The translations under genes were made by a program, and so were the position numbers. Of a DNA stretch of 64,000 nucleotides, positions 36,351 to 45,765 are shown piece after piece (the stretch's first letter is position 1; each line of letters opens with the position of its first letter). Below the pieces are notes generated by a model. It worked only from the letters and a program-made list of their open reading frames with translations. It was not told the DNA's origin and did not search any database. This stretch comes from Bacteroidaceae bacterium (lineage in GTDB: Bacteria > Bacteroidota > Bacteroidia > Bacteroidales > Bacteroidaceae): assembly GCA_017631315.1 (NCBI GenBank), contig JAGBTN010000018.1, forward strand, positions 1-64,000, in the 5' to 3' direction.

Positions 36351-38135
36351 GTGAATCATAGGAAACTCATAGCATTTCTCCTTCGTTGGCGTCGCAGGAA
36401 TCTCAGCGACAGAAACTTCGTACTGCTCATAAGTTTGCTTGTAGGTGTCTTTACTGCTCTAGCGGGTTTGCTCCTGAAATGGCTTATTGAGCAAATAGAA
36501 GTTTTACTGACGCACGAGTTTGCTGCAACGAGTTCCAACTGGCTTTACTTGGTTTATCCTGTTGTCGGTGTCTGGCTGACAATGCTGTTTATCCGTTATA
36601 TTGTGAGGGATGATATAGGTCATGGTGTAACTAAGATTCTATTTGCCATAGCCCGCAAACAAAGTCGCATCAAGCCCCATAATACATGGACCTCTATTGT
36701 CGCTTCTGCCATTACCATCGGCTTTGGTGGAAGTGTGGGAGCAGAGGCGCCTATTGTCCTTACCGGCAGTGCAATTGGTAGCAGTTTGGGCAAAGTCTGT
36801 CGCCTGAGCAATAAATACATGATGCTTCTTGTCGGTTGTGGTGCAGCCGGAGCAGTGGCAGGCATCTTCAAGGCTCCGATAGCAGGTCTTGTTTTTGTGC
36901 TGGAGGTCCTAATGATAGATTTGACAATGACCAGTTTGCTGCCATTGCTCGTAACGAGTGTTACTGCAGCAGGACTTACCTTTGCAGTCTCCGGCACAAA
37001 TCCTATCTTTGAGTTTCGCCTTCAAGATGCTTTTACGGTAGACCGTATTCCTGCATACATTGCGTTGGGTATTGTATGCGGATTGGTGGCTCTGTATTTT
37101 ACCAGAACCATGAGTTTCCTCGAGAACGTTTTTCGCAAATTGCAGGGACGCTACAGAAAATTCCTTTTAGGAGCAGTAATGCTGAGTTTACTGATATATC
37201 TTTTTCCATCGCTTTATGGTGAAGGCTATGATCTCATTACGCTTCTGCTCAACGGGAACGGACAAGCAGATTGGGATACGGCCATGGACCGGTCTCTTTT
37301 CTATGGCAGTAATTATCTGCTAGTTTATCTGTTTTTGATAGTAATATTTAAGGTCTTTGCTTCTACTGCTACCAATGGTGGCGGTGGCTGTGGTGGAATA
37401 TTTGCACCCAGCCTGTTTTTGGGTTGCGTCTGTGGTTTTATATTCTGCCGTCTTTGGAATACATACGACGTATTAGGTTTCGATATTCCTGAACGCAACT
37501 TCGCTATGTTGGGTATGTGTGGACTTATGAGCGGTGTGATGCATGCTCCTCTGACGGGTATCTTTCTTATTGCAGAACTCACAGGCGGGTATGCCCTTTT
37601 TATGCCGCTCATGATAGTTTCCGTAGGTTCGTATCTTACCATTAAGTGTTTTGAACCTCATAGTATTTATGCTATCCGATTAGCTCAGCGTGGTGAACTT
37701 CTCACTCATCATACCGACCGTTCAGTTCTTACCTTGATGAGTATGGATAGTGTGATACAGCATTATGACAAGGTTCTTTACTCCGATATGAACTTGGGAG
37801 ATGTTGCCACCCAGGTTTCAAATAGCAAGAACCATGTTTTCCCTGTCGTGAATAAGCAGATGCAGTTTGTTGGCGCAGTTTATTTAGACGATATCCGTCA
37901 TCTTATTTTCCGTACAGAATTGCACAGGAATTTTACGGTTTCGCAGCTTATGACGCAGCCCAAAGCCCAACTTTCAGTAAACGATTCGATGGATGTCGTG
38001 GTTAAGGTCTTTGACAAGACTGGAGCATGGACGCTTCCTGTTGTTGACGAAGAAGGTGTTTTTGTGGGATTTATTCGTAAAAGCTCTGTCCTGACAGTCT
38101 ATCGCCAGGTTCTTGCAGACTTCTCAAATGACTGA
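36351..38135 (+). CDS. ClC-family chloride channel/antiporter with CBS domains
   Basis: The protein has 594 residues and starts with GTG two bases after the previous stop. There are about ten membrane helices with the ClC motifs GSVGAEAPIVLTGSAIGS and GGGGCGGIFAPSLFLG, which build the anion-binding site, and a further GVMHAPLTGIFLI. Two C-terminal CBS segments follow (MSMDSVIQHYDKVLYSDMNL and SQLMTQPKAQLSVNDSMDVV), which often bind adenine nucleotides. It moves chloride (perhaps with protons) across the inner membrane. The gene ends the operon at a bidirectional terminator at 38159-38183. Confidence 0.94.
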   Translation: MNHRKLIAFLLRWRRRNLSDRNFVLLISLLVGVFTALAGLLLKWLIEQIEVLLTHEFAATSSNWLYLVYPVVGVWLTMLFIRYIVRDDIGHGVTKILFAIARKQSRIKPHNTWTSIVASAITIGFGGSVGAEAPIVLTGSAIGSSLGKVCRLSNKYMMLLVGCGAAGAVAGIFKAPIAGLVFVLEVLMIDLTMTSLLPLLVTSVTAAGLTFAVSGTNPIFEFRLQDAFTVDRIPAYIALGIVCGLVALYFTRTMSFLENVFRKLQGRYRKFLLGAVMLSLLIYLFPSLYGEGYDLITLLLNGNGQADWDTAMDRSLFYGSNYLLVYLFLIVIFKVFASTATNGGGGCGGIFAPSLFLGCVCGFIFCRLWNTYDVLGFDIPERNFAMLGMCGLMSGVMHAPLTGIFLIAELTGGYALFMPLMIVSVGSYLTIKCFEPHSIYAIRLAQRGELLTHHTDRSVLTLMSMDSVIQHYDKVLYSDMNLGDVATQVSNSKNHVFPVVNKQMQFVGAVYLDDIRHLIFRTELHRNFTVSQLMTQPKAQLSVNDSMDVVVKVFDKTGAWTLPVVDEEGVFVGFIRKSSVLTVYRQVLADFSND

Positions 38136-38158
38136 TAAAAACTTTTCTGGTAGAAAGC

Positions 38159-38183
38159 AAAGAAGCGCCTTGAGGCGCTTCTT
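38159..38183. terminator. Bidirectional terminator between ClC and DUF1846 genes
   Basis: AAGAAGCGCCT and AGGCGCTTCTT enclose a two- to three-base loop, with A- and T-rich flanks. It lies between two convergent stop codons (38135 and 38196). Confidence 0.9.
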
Positions 38184-38195
38184 ATTTGTACATGT

Positions 38196-39659
38196 TTAGT
38201 TTTTCCTTACTGGGTCGCATGTAAGGTCGATGCCCAATTTCTTGAATATCTTTCGGTCTACTTCTCCGAGCATAATAGTGGAATGTGCTTGTAGGCCGGC
38301 CAAGCCTGGTAATTGAGCAAGAGCTCTGCGGCAGTTCTCGTCTTGGCGGCTCAGTACGCTGAGGGTAACAAGAACTTCGTCGGTATGCAAACGTGGGTTA
38401 CGTCCGCCCAGGTATTCAATTTTTGTATGTTGGATAGGTTCTATGAAATCTTGTGAAATGAGTTTCAATTCGTGGTCTATGCCAGCTAAGTGTTTCATTG
38501 CATTGAGCAGGAGCGATGCAGCTGTGCCGAGCAATGGCGAGGATGCAGCTGTAATGATTGTTCCGTCTTCGAGCTCGATTGCCGATGATGGTACTCCCGA
38601 CTCTTCCTTCCTAAGACGTGCTTCGACTGTCACCCGCCGGTTGTCGGTGCTGATTTTAGCTTGTTTGAGAAGTAAATCAATCTTGTTGACTTCGGCTTCA
38701 TTGCATGCACCTTCAGCCATTCTATTTAAGGCAGTATAGTAGCGACGAATGATTTCATTGTTGCCTGCTTGCTGGCATATTTCGTCATCGCAAATGCAGA
38801 AACCCACCATGTTCACTCCCATGTCTGTAGGAGACTTGTAGGGGCATTCGCCGTAGATGCCTTCGAAGAGCGCATTGAGCACAGGGAAGATTTCCACATC
38901 ACGGTTGTAATTGATGGCAACCTTGTTGTAGGCATCCATGTGGAATGGGTCAATCATGTTCACATCGCCTAAATCTGCTGTAGCTGATTCATAGGCAATG
39001 TTAATTGGATGCTTCAAAGGGAGGTTCCAGACAGGGAAGGTTTCGAATTTTGCATATCCGGCTTCTACTCCGCGTTTGCGTTCTTGGTAAAGCTGGCTTA
39101 AACAAACGGCCATCTTTCCGCAGCCAGGGCCAGGAGCTGTTACGATGACGAGCGGCCGTGTCGTTTCGACATAATCGTTACGGCCGAAGCCTTCGTCGGA
39201 ATTGATGAATTGTACGTTGTTGGGGTAGCCTTCAATGTTATAATGATAGTATGTGCGGATGCCGAGGTTTTCCAGGCGTTTACGATATATGGTAGCGCTG
39301 CCTTGTCCGTTATAGTGAGTGATGACAACACCATTTACCAAGAATCCACGATTTTGGAACTCGGAACGCAGACGGAGGACATCTTCGTCGTAGGTGATGC
39401 CTAAGTCCTGACGTACCTTGTTTTTTTCGATGTCGAGAGCGCTGATGACAATAACAATCTCCGTTGATGAACTCAGTCGCTGCAACATGCGCAGTTTGCT
39501 GTCGGGTTGAAAGCCGGGTAATACTCTGCTGGCATGATAATCGTCGAAGAGTTTGCCGCCAAGTTCCAAATAAAGTTTGCCGGAGAATTGTGCGATGCGT
39601 TCCTGAATATGCTGTGACTGAATGGATATATACTTGTCGTTGTCGAATCCGTACTTCAT
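38196..39659 (-). CDS. DUF1846 family protein
   Basis: The protein has 487 residues and no signal peptide. It follows the DUF1846 pattern: FDNDKYISIQSQHIQERIAQFSGKLYLELGGKLF at the start (shown here in part: YLELGGKLFDDYHASRVLPG), then a central VIVTAPGPGCGKMAVCLSQLY and NMIDPFHMDAYN. The GPGCGKMA piece looks like a nucleotide- or phosphate-binding loop. Crystal structures exist for the family, but as far as I know no function is settled. It is divergent from the HD-domain gene, with -7 boxes for each in a 100-base gap. Confidence 0.9.
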   Translation of the reverse strand: MKYGFDNDKYISIQSQHIQERIAQFSGKLYLELGGKLFDDYHASRVLPGFQPDSKLRMLQRLSSSTEIVIVISALDIEKNKVRQDLGITYDEDVLRLRSEFQNRGFLVNGVVITHYNGQGSATIYRKRLENLGIRTYYHYNIEGYPNNVQFINSDEGFGRNDYVETTRPLVIVTAPGPGCGKMAVCLSQLYQERKRGVEAGYAKFETFPVWNLPLKHPINIAYESATADLGDVNMIDPFHMDAYNKVAINYNRDVEIFPVLNALFEGIYGECPYKSPTDMGVNMVGFCICDDEICQQAGNNEIIRRYYTALNRMAEGACNEAEVNKIDLLLKQAKISTDNRRVTVEARLRKEESGVPSSAIELEDGTIITAASSPLLGTAASLLLNAMKHLAGIDHELKLISQDFIEPIQHTKIEYLGGRNPRLHTDEVLVTLSVLSRQDENCRRALAQLPGLAGLQAHSTIMLGEVDRKIFKKLGIDLTCDPVRKN

Positions 39660-39689
39660 TTTATAACATTCATTTTACTATTCAATGTG

Positions 39690-39697
39690 CAAATGTA
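39690..39697 (-). promoter_or_regulatory. -7 box for the DUF1846 gene
   Basis: The minus strand reads TACATTTG, 31 bases before the start codon at 39659. Confidence 0.65.
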
Positions 39698-39741
39698 CGA
39701 AAAAACTCCGAACTCTGGACAACGTATTGCCAATTATTTAG

Positions 39742-39749
39742 TAATTTTG
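39742..39749 (+). promoter_or_regulatory. -7 box for the HD-domain gene
   Basis: TAATTTTG lies 19 bases before the ATG at 39768 and excludes the earlier in-frame start at 39687. Confidence 0.65.
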
Positions 39750-39767
39750 CCCGAAATAAGATTCGAA

Positions 39768-40301
39768 ATGGTTGAAGAAATAATATCCAAGTATTGTCAA
39801 GGTAATGCACTGTTGGAGGAGGTTTTGTGTCGCCACAGTCGCGATGTGGCAAATCGGGCGTTGCGTGTAGCGAAAGAACATCCAGAACTGAAGGCGGATG
39901 AGAAATTGATTTGGGAAGGTGCAATGCTTCATGATATTGGTGTTGTGAAGGTCGATGCTCCGTCAATATATTGTTACGGCACAGAACCTTATATCCGTCA
40001 TGGTATTCTTGGAGCGGAGATTTTACGCAACGAGGGGCTTCACTTGCATGCACGCATTGCAGAGCGTCATACAGGAACCGGATTGACAATGGCAGAAATA
40101 GAAAGGCAGAATCTTCCGTTACCTCTTCAGGATTTTACACCGCAGAGCATAGAGGAACAGATCATTTGCTATGCCGATAAATTCTTTTCGAAGACACGTC
40201 CGGGCGTAGAGAAGACTTCGGAACAGGCTATCCGAAGCCTTGAGAAATTTGGAGGCGAAGGGATTGAGGTATTCAAGGCTTGGATGGTGCGTTTTGAGTA
40301 G
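39768..40301 (+). CDS. HD-domain phosphohydrolase
   Basis: The protein has 177 residues from the ATG at 39768 (MVEEIISKYC). Metal-binding HD-domain motifs are present: the first His in CRHSRDV, then AMLHDIGVVK (the HD pair) near residue 53, and RHGILGAEIL with ERHTGTGL further on. Such proteins hydrolyse nucleotides or phosphodiester bonds. The short single-domain form has no synthase partner domain. The substrate is unknown. The start is chosen from the promoter position; the earlier frame start would lie upstream of it. The gene is followed by lptD 104 bases later, with a separate promoter. Confidence 0.85.
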   Translation: MVEEIISKYCQGNALLEEVLCRHSRDVANRALRVAKEHPELKADEKLIWEGAMLHDIGVVKVDAPSIYCYGTEPYIRHGILGAEILRNEGLHLHARIAERHTGTGLTMAEIERQNLPLPLQDFTPQSIEEQIICYADKFFSKTRPGVEKTSEQAIRSLEKFGGEGIEVFKAWMVRFE

Positions 40302-40340
40302 AAAAGTAATAAAATAAACGCTTTATAAGAAGTAATTCCA

Positions 40341-40370
40341 AATTCTTAATTCTTAATTCTTAAATTCTTT
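40341..40370. repeat. Four near-direct copies of AATTCTTA upstream of lptD
   Basis: Three or four copies of AATTCTT(A) lie head to tail just before the lptD -7 box. They could be a binding site series or only simple-sequence drift. Confidence 0.4.
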
Positions 40371-40371
40371 G

Positions 40372-40379
40372 TATCTTTG
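40372..40379 (+). promoter_or_regulatory. -7 box for lptD
   Basis: TATCTTTG places the transcript start near 40386, so the start codon must be the TTG at 40405 or later. Confidence 0.7.
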
Positions 40380-40404
40380 CAACTTGGAACTATTAGGCAC
40401 TGGT

Positions 40405-43176
40405 TTGAAGGCAAAGATAGTATTGATATTAACGGCGTGTTACTTTTGGGCATCGCTGATGGCTCGTCCTGCGGGAGGAAATGTCTTTCTGTTGGAAGGG
40501 AGTGATTCGCTTCGTACTGATAGCGCATCGCTCTCTGCTCATGTTCTTCAGCCAGACACTACAGTGCAGGATACGCTTTCGGCTGATACGGCATCGCGCA
40601 GCAAGAGTTCTTTGGACATGCCTGTAAGTTATTCTGCAGAGGACTCAATTACCTTTGACTATGCCCGTTCCCGTGCTAATCTCTATGGTGCAAGTAAGGT
40701 TAATTATCAGAATCTGGAGTTAGAGGCAGACATTATCAGGATATCTATTGATAGCAGTCTAGTGCATGCCACGGGTCGAACCGACTCTGTAGGAAATGTT
40801 ACGGGAAAACCGCTTTTCAGGCAGGGACAGGATGAGTATGAGCCCGACAGCATGAGCTATAATTTCAAGACACGTAAGGCTTTCATCTCGAATGTCTATA
40901 CTCAGCAGGGCGAAGGCTTCATGAAGAGTATGGACGGAAAACGTGACAGTAGTGGCACGATGTACGTGAAGAAGGCTTTCTACTCTACATGTGATGCCGA
41001 GCATCCGCACTTCTATCTCAACATGACGAGAGCCAAGATGCGTCCAGGCAAGGATATTGTTTTTGGTCCGACTTATCTTGTTGTAGAGGACATTCCGTTG
41101 CCTTTGGCTATTCCCTACGGCTTTTTCCCTTTCAAGAGCAAGTATAGCAGTGGTTTTATTATGCCTTCTTATGGCGACGAAACATCGCGAGGTTTTTATT
41201 TGCGCGATGGTGGTTATTACTTTGCTTTCAATGACTATGTTGACGCCAAGGTTTTGGGTGAGATATATACGAAGGGCTCTTGGGCTCTTTCTCTGCAATC
41301 CAACTACAGAAAGCGTTATCGTTTCAATGGTAACCTCTTTCTGAGTTATCAGTACACGCAGACGGGCGAGAAGAATATGCCTGACTTTGCAATATCAAAA
41401 AGCTTTAAGGTGGTGTGGAGCCACCGGCAAGACCCGAAGTCCAATCCGACACAGTCTTTCTCTGCCAGCGTGAACTTTGCTACCAGCAGTTATGAGCGTA
41501 ATAACCTGGTCAGCATGTATAATCCGGAAAGTTACACGCAGAGTACGCGTACGAGCAGTATATCTTACAGCAAATCGTTCCCTGACATCGGACTGACGTT
41601 GAGTGGTACTTTCAATCTTTCCCAAAACATGCGCGACAGCAGTCTGTCTGTTACATTGCCCAACCTTAACATTCAGCTCAACCGATTCTATCCCTTCAAG
41701 CGTAAGAAGACTGCCGGAAAGGAGCGATGGTACGAGAAGATTGGCATGAGTTACTCAGGCTCGCTTACGAATAGCATCAACACCAAGGAGAACCTTCTCT
41801 TTAAGAGTAGTCTGGTGAAGGATTGGCGTAATGGTATGCGCCACCAGATTCCCATCAATGCCAGCTTCCCTATATTCAAGTATATCAACGTTACTCCGGG
41901 CTTTACATTTGTGGACCGTATGTACACCAACAAGGTCATGCAGTCGTGGGACGAGGAGAACCGCAGGGTGAAGCGTGATACATTGCAGGGTTTCTACAAT
42001 GTCTATAACTTCAGTATGTCGTTGAGTGCCAATACTAAACTCTATGGCTTCTATACGCCTGCGCCTTGGTTTGGCGGTAAGAAGATACAGGCAATTCGTC
42101 ATATGATGACGCCTGCTGTTACCTTCAGCTATGCTCCAGACTTCAGTTCTCCGAGGTGGGGATTCTATGATACTTATGTTCGAACGGATGCCAACGGTCA
42201 GGTTTCTACTGTCACTTATTCTCCGTTCAGCGGCGGAACCTATGGTACGGCGCCCAGTGCCATGACGGGTAGCGTGCAGTTCGACCTTTCGAATAACGTG
42301 GAAATGAAGGTTAGGTCGGACAAGGATACGACAGGAATGAAGAAAATAAGTCTTATCGACGAGTTTGGCCTTTCTATGAGTTACAACATGGCAGCCAAGC
42401 GAAAGCCCTGGAGTGACCTTAATATGCGCCTCCGTCTCAAACTTACCAAGAGCTATACCTTCTCCATGAATGCCGTGTTTGCTACATATGCTTACGAGTT
42501 CGACAAGAACGGCAACGTCGTTGTGGGCGACCACACGGAGTGGGGAAGAGGACGTTTTGGACGTTTTCAGGGTATGAGTCAGAACATTTCATACACCTTC
42601 AACAACCAGACCCTGAAGAAATTGTTTGGCCTTAGAGATAAGGTTTCGAGTCGGTTGAGCAGTAATAGCAGTTCGGACGACGAGGATATGGACGACGAGG
42701 AAACAGATCCTACGATGCAGAATCTCGACCCCGAGCGCAAGAAGAGCATGAAGGGTGCCGAGGAAAGTTCTTCTGCCGAATTGGATGCCGACGGCTATCT
42801 CAAGTTCCAGATGCCTTGGAGTCTTTCTGTCAGCTATGGTATTTCGATGCGTGAGGACACAAGCGCAAAGATCAACCCCAAACGAATGCGTTATCCTTAC
42901 CGTTTCAATCAGACGCTCAACTTCTCCGGCAATGTTCGTATATCCGAGGGTTGGAACATCAACTTCTCGTCAGGTTATGACTTCAACTATAAGAAAATCA
43001 GCATGACAACCGTTTCTTTGGCTCGCGACCTCCATTGCTTCTCCATGTCGTGCAGCATGGTTATTTCGCCCTACACCAGCTTCAATTTCCTTTTTGCAGC
43101 GAAGGCCGGTACGCTTGCCGATGCTCTCCGCTGGAAGAAGCAGAGTTCTTATGGCACCAATGTCGAGTGGTATTAA
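40405..43176 (+). CDS. lptD: LptD-like outer-membrane LPS assembly protein
   Basis: The protein has about 923 residues from the TTG at 40405, chosen because it directly opens a signal peptide (KAKIVLILTACYFWASLMA) and lies just after the promoter. After a Ser/Thr-rich linker comes an OstA-like beta-jellyroll segment (ITFDYARSRANLYGASKVNY, QNLELEADIIRI), as in the N-terminal part of LptD. PLPLAIPYGFFPFK near residue 225 is a typical LptD piece, and the remainder has alternating aromatic strands of an outer-membrane barrel. It inserts lipopolysaccharide into the outer membrane, with LptE as partner. An acidic/Ser-rich insert (SSSDDEDMDDEETDP) lies late in the barrel. A frame start at TTG 40369 would be upstream of the transcript start. 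Confidence 0.85.
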   Translation: MKAKIVLILTACYFWASLMARPAGGNVFLLEGSDSLRTDSASLSAHVLQPDTTVQDTLSADTASRSKSSLDMPVSYSAEDSITFDYARSRANLYGASKVNYQNLELEADIIRISIDSSLVHATGRTDSVGNVTGKPLFRQGQDEYEPDSMSYNFKTRKAFISNVYTQQGEGFMKSMDGKRDSSGTMYVKKAFYSTCDAEHPHFYLNMTRAKMRPGKDIVFGPTYLVVEDIPLPLAIPYGFFPFKSKYSSGFIMPSYGDETSRGFYLRDGGYYFAFNDYVDAKVLGEIYTKGSWALSLQSNYRKRYRFNGNLFLSYQYTQTGEKNMPDFAISKSFKVVWSHRQDPKSNPTQSFSASVNFATSSYERNNLVSMYNPESYTQSTRTSSISYSKSFPDIGLTLSGTFNLSQNMRDSSLSVTLPNLNIQLNRFYPFKRKKTAGKERWYEKIGMSYSGSLTNSINTKENLLFKSSLVKDWRNGMRHQIPINASFPIFKYINVTPGFTFVDRMYTNKVMQSWDEENRRVKRDTLQGFYNVYNFSMSLSANTKLYGFYTPAPWFGGKKIQAIRHMMTPAVTFSYAPDFSSPRWGFYDTYVRTDANGQVSTVTYSPFSGGTYGTAPSAMTGSVQFDLSNNVEMKVRSDKDTTGMKKISLIDEFGLSMSYNMAAKRKPWSDLNMRLRLKLTKSYTFSMNAVFATYAYEFDKNGNVVVGDHTEWGRGRFGRFQGMSQNISYTFNNQTLKKLFGLRDKVSSRLSSNSSSDDEDMDDEETDPTMQNLDPERKKSMKGAEESSSAELDADGYLKFQMPWSLSVSYGISMREDTSAKINPKRMRYPYRFNQTLNFSGNVRISEGWNINFSSGYDFNYKKISMTTVSLARDLHCFSMSCSMVISPYTSFNFLFAAKAGTLADALRWKKQSSYGTNVEWY

Positions 43177-43193
43177 GGCACTTCCTGTTTGAC

Positions 43194-43230
43194 AAAATGT
43201 AAGCCACAAGAGGGTTTTTGCTTACTTTTT
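43194..43230 (+). terminator. Probable terminator after lptD
   Basis: GTAAGC (43199-43204) pairs with GCTTAC (43220-43225), extended by AAAA against TTTT, and a T run follows. The 443-base convergent gap to engB also holds a CCCTGTACAGGG palindrome at 43270-43281 and array F; no gene is seen. Confidence 0.5.
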
Positions 43231-43432
43231 GCCTTTTGTGATGCACGGAGAAGGCCTCCAGATTTCAGACCCTGTACAGGGGTATAGATTTTCTCAAGGA
43301 AATGTTAATTTGTCAGTTTGTTGAGAATGTGCAAGTTATGCTTTTGGCGATGTCTCAACGGCAGAAAAAGCACCCGATTTGGAGTGGGATGTTGTGCTTT
43401 TAGGCACTTTTTGTAGGGTAATAAGCTGACGG

Positions 43433-43542
43433 TTTTTGCCAAACGACGCACGTGAAGTCGGCAAACTATACACGTGAAGTTTGTCAACTATACACGTTAA
43501 GGCAATAAACTTCTCTCGTGAAGTTTGTTTCTTTCCTGTTTT
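43433..43542. repeat. 22-bp-period array F (five units, CACGTG flavour)
   Basis: Units start at 43433, 43455, 43477, 43499 and 43521. The first four end in CACGTG, CACGTG, CACGTT and CTCGTG in the same columns, after GCCAAAC, GGCAAAC, GTCAAC and ATAAAC. The array lies between the convergent stop codons of lptD and engB. The fifth unit keeps only the left half. Confidence 0.75.
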
Positions 43543-43619
43543 TCGTTCTATTTTGTGCCGTAAGACGTCGGAAATCGAACTGACAAAAAGAAAGCAAAAA
43601 GGGGTTTTTAGTGACAAAA

Positions 43620-44213
43620 CTAACCTTGCATGATTGCCTCGATGCAGCCGAGAACTTCCTCCCTGCCTTGCCTTGTTTCGCTGCTTGTAATGAAGTAGGG
43701 CGGCAGTTCTTCCCATTGCTTGGAAAGCGTGTTGAGGTAGAGCTTGATGTTTGCGGCAAGTTTTCCTCGCGACATTTTGTCGGCTTTCGTGAAAACAATG
43801 CCAAACGGGATGCCGTTCTCGCCCAGCCACTCGATGAACTCCAAATCGATGCGCTGTGGCTCGTGGCGCGAATCGATAAGCAGAAAGAGGTTCATCATTT
43901 GCGGGCGTCGCAGGATGTAGCTGCTAATCATCTGCTGAAACTGTTCCCGTTGCCCCATGCCTCTGCGTGCATAACCATAGCCGGGAAGGTCCACAAGATA
44001 CCAATTCCCGTTGATAAGAAAATGGTTGATGAGAACCGTCTTGCCGGGTGTGGCAGAGGTTTTTGCCAGATGGGTTTTACCCGTCAGCATATTGATGAGG
44101 CTTGATTTGCCTACGTTGCTTCGCCCTATGAAGGCAAATTCGGGCAGCTCTCCCTGCGGACACTGGTCCACTCGGGCACTGCTAATGGTGTATTCGGCGG
44201 ATTTGATAATCAT
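43620..44213 (-). CDS. engB: Ribosome biogenesis GTPase EngB/YsxC
   Basis: The protein has 197 residues, the usual EngB length. The P loop [12 protein letters not shown] is at about residues 29-40, then [10 protein letters not shown] as switch II, and TKADK as the G4 motif. It helps assemble the 50S ribosomal subunit. The start ([13 protein letters not shown]) is typical of the family. The DUF3078 gene lies 58 bases upstream on the same strand, so they could share a transcript, but this is not certain. The gene faces lptD across a spacer with array F. Confidence 0.95.
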   Translation of the reverse strand: MIIKSAEYTISSARVDQCPQGELPEFAFIGRSNVGKSSLINMLTGKTHLAKTSATPGKTVLINHFLINGNWYLVDLPGYGYARRGMGQREQFQQMISSYILRRPQMMNLFLLIDSRHEPQRIDLEFIEWLGENGIPFGIVFTKADKMSRGKLAANIKLYLNTLSKQWEELPPYFITSSETRQGREEVLGCIEAIMQG

Positions 44214-44270
44214 GAGGCTTCTTTTCTGCTTGCTCCCATCCTCTGGGAAACAGAGTTTTTAGTTTGAGAG

Positions 44271-45614
44271 TTAGAAGTTGTATTTCAAGCCAAGGCTGAG
44301 GAACTCCCTGAACATGAAGTATGTGTCGAAACGGCTCTTTTGGCGGTAACCTTCGTTGCTGTTGTCGAAACGTGGATAGAGATACAACTGAGTGTTGATG
44401 AGTTTTGTAACGGAAAAGTCGATGGTGTTCTCCCATTCCAGAATGTTATACTCGAAGTTGCTCATCCAATATATGCGGCTCGACCATGAAATCTGCTTGC
44501 ATATCTGCCATCGTGAATTCAGGGTGATGTTAGGACCGAAGGTGAACTTGCTGTGGGTGTCTTCCTCAAGACCATAATTCTTCACAATATCGTCGTCGTG
44601 GACATAGAGAACCTTCATGGCAAGAGGAGCCACGTTGAGTTGGCCGGTGAACTGTTTCTTCTTGCCGGCAGCGAAGTCCCACTTCATACCCGGGGCAACG
44701 GTTACTTCAAGGGGAGAAAGAATCTTGGAGTTGACCTTGTCGCTATTTCTTTGAACATTGGGAGCAATCTGGGTCTGCATGATGACCTGCAAAGAGTAGG
44801 AAAGAGTCTTCCATGCTTTATAGCCGGCATTGGTGGTGTAGCGTAGCAGGTTTTGCGAAGGGTGGAAGGAACGTTTTTCGTCGTTTTTCGTCGTTTGGAA
44901 ACCCAACTGAATGTTCACTTCATTGTCCCAACTTATCTTGCGCTGGTCGTTGTAGTTCGCCCTCAATGTCATGTTAAGGTTGCCGGTGACGTTCGTCTCG
45001 CCACCTCTGTACCAGTTGTCGGAGAAGAAGTTTTGAACGAACTGTAACGATACGTCGCCCGAGAATTTCCAGAAGTTTGGTCTGCGAGTAATAACCTCCA
45101 CAGGCTCGTTAAATTCCGGAGTCAGTTTGGAGTCGACCACCTTGTCGGCCAGCTTGTCGGAACTTTGCAGAATCTCATTCACGTCGTCTCGAATGCTCGC
45201 CTGCCCCATGATATCGCTTTCTGTCTGCGTAACCAACCAGGGAGCATCGGTGTATAGCGTGGACAGGGCTCTTCGAGAGGCATAGAGTCGCTGAAGTTGA
45301 GGGTCGGGACAAGACGTGTCTGTTTCGCTCATCATTTGCTGAAGCGGAGAATTGTAGAGCGCAGGAGGGGAAAGAAGCTGGTAGTAGTAGGCATTGAGCA
45401 TGGACGGCGTTGTTGTAGCGTTGAGCACGTCACGTTCTTTTGCCAATGTGTCGATAATGGCAAGATACTTGTCAACTAAAGAAATCGAGTCGGTAACCGC
45501 ATTGGTCACCGAGTCGGTTCTTTCTGTTACTACTTCTTCGTTTTCTGTTTGTGATGCACAATAAGCGCCCAAAGCCATTGTGCAGACACAGAAAAGTATT
45601 ATTAAACGCTTCAT
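44271..45614 (-). CDS. DUF3078 outer-membrane protein
   Basis: The protein has 447 residues with a signal peptide (KRLIILFCVCTMALGAYCA). The C-terminal part is beta-rich and looks like an outer-membrane barrel: WKFSGDVSLQFVQNFFSDNW, then GNLNMTLRANYNDQRKISWDN and a final aromatic-ended strand GLKYNF. The DUF3078 name comes from the FSDNWYRGGE and SPLEVTVAPG segments, as I remember the family. A non-barrel helical region fills residues 40-160. The function is unknown. It is divergent from yidC and has its own -7 box at 45631-45638. Confidence 0.82.
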   Translation of the reverse strand: MKRLIILFCVCTMALGAYCASQTENEEVVTERTDSVTNAVTDSISLVDKYLAIIDTLAKERDVLNATTTPSMLNAYYYQLLSPPALYNSPLQQMMSETDTSCPDPQLQRLYASRRALSTLYTDAPWLVTQTESDIMGQASIRDDVNEILQSSDKLADKVVDSKLTPEFNEPVEVITRRPNFWKFSGDVSLQFVQNFFSDNWYRGGETNVTGNLNMTLRANYNDQRKISWDNEVNIQLGFQTTKNDEKRSFHPSQNLLRYTTNAGYKAWKTLSYSLQVIMQTQIAPNVQRNSDKVNSKILSPLEVTVAPGMKWDFAAGKKKQFTGQLNVAPLAMKVLYVHDDDIVKNYGLEEDTHSKFTFGPNITLNSRWQICKQISWSSRIYWMSNFEYNILEWENTIDFSVTKLINTQLYLYPRFDNSNEGYRQKSRFDTYFMFREFLSLGLKYNF

Positions 45615-45630
45615 TTATCCCAATTTTGTG

Positions 45631-45638
45631 CAAAAGTA
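45631..45638 (-). promoter_or_regulatory. -7 box for the DUF3078 gene
   Basis: The minus strand reads TACTTTTG, 17 bases before the start codon at 45614. Confidence 0.65.
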
Positions 45639-45682
45639 CAAAATAAATGCGAACTAAGAACCATGAACTATTAACTTTTTTA

Positions 45683-45690
45683 TAACTTTG
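45683..45690 (+). promoter_or_regulatory. -7 box for yidC
   Basis: TAACTTTG gives a yidC leader of about 70 bases, which contains a short CGTTATATATAAACG hairpin. Confidence 0.7.
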
Positions 45691-45765
45691 CACCCCCGTT
45701 ATATATAAACGGCACGATTGTTGCCGTCAAAGTAGAAACAAATCAGTAGAAAATACATAGAACAC

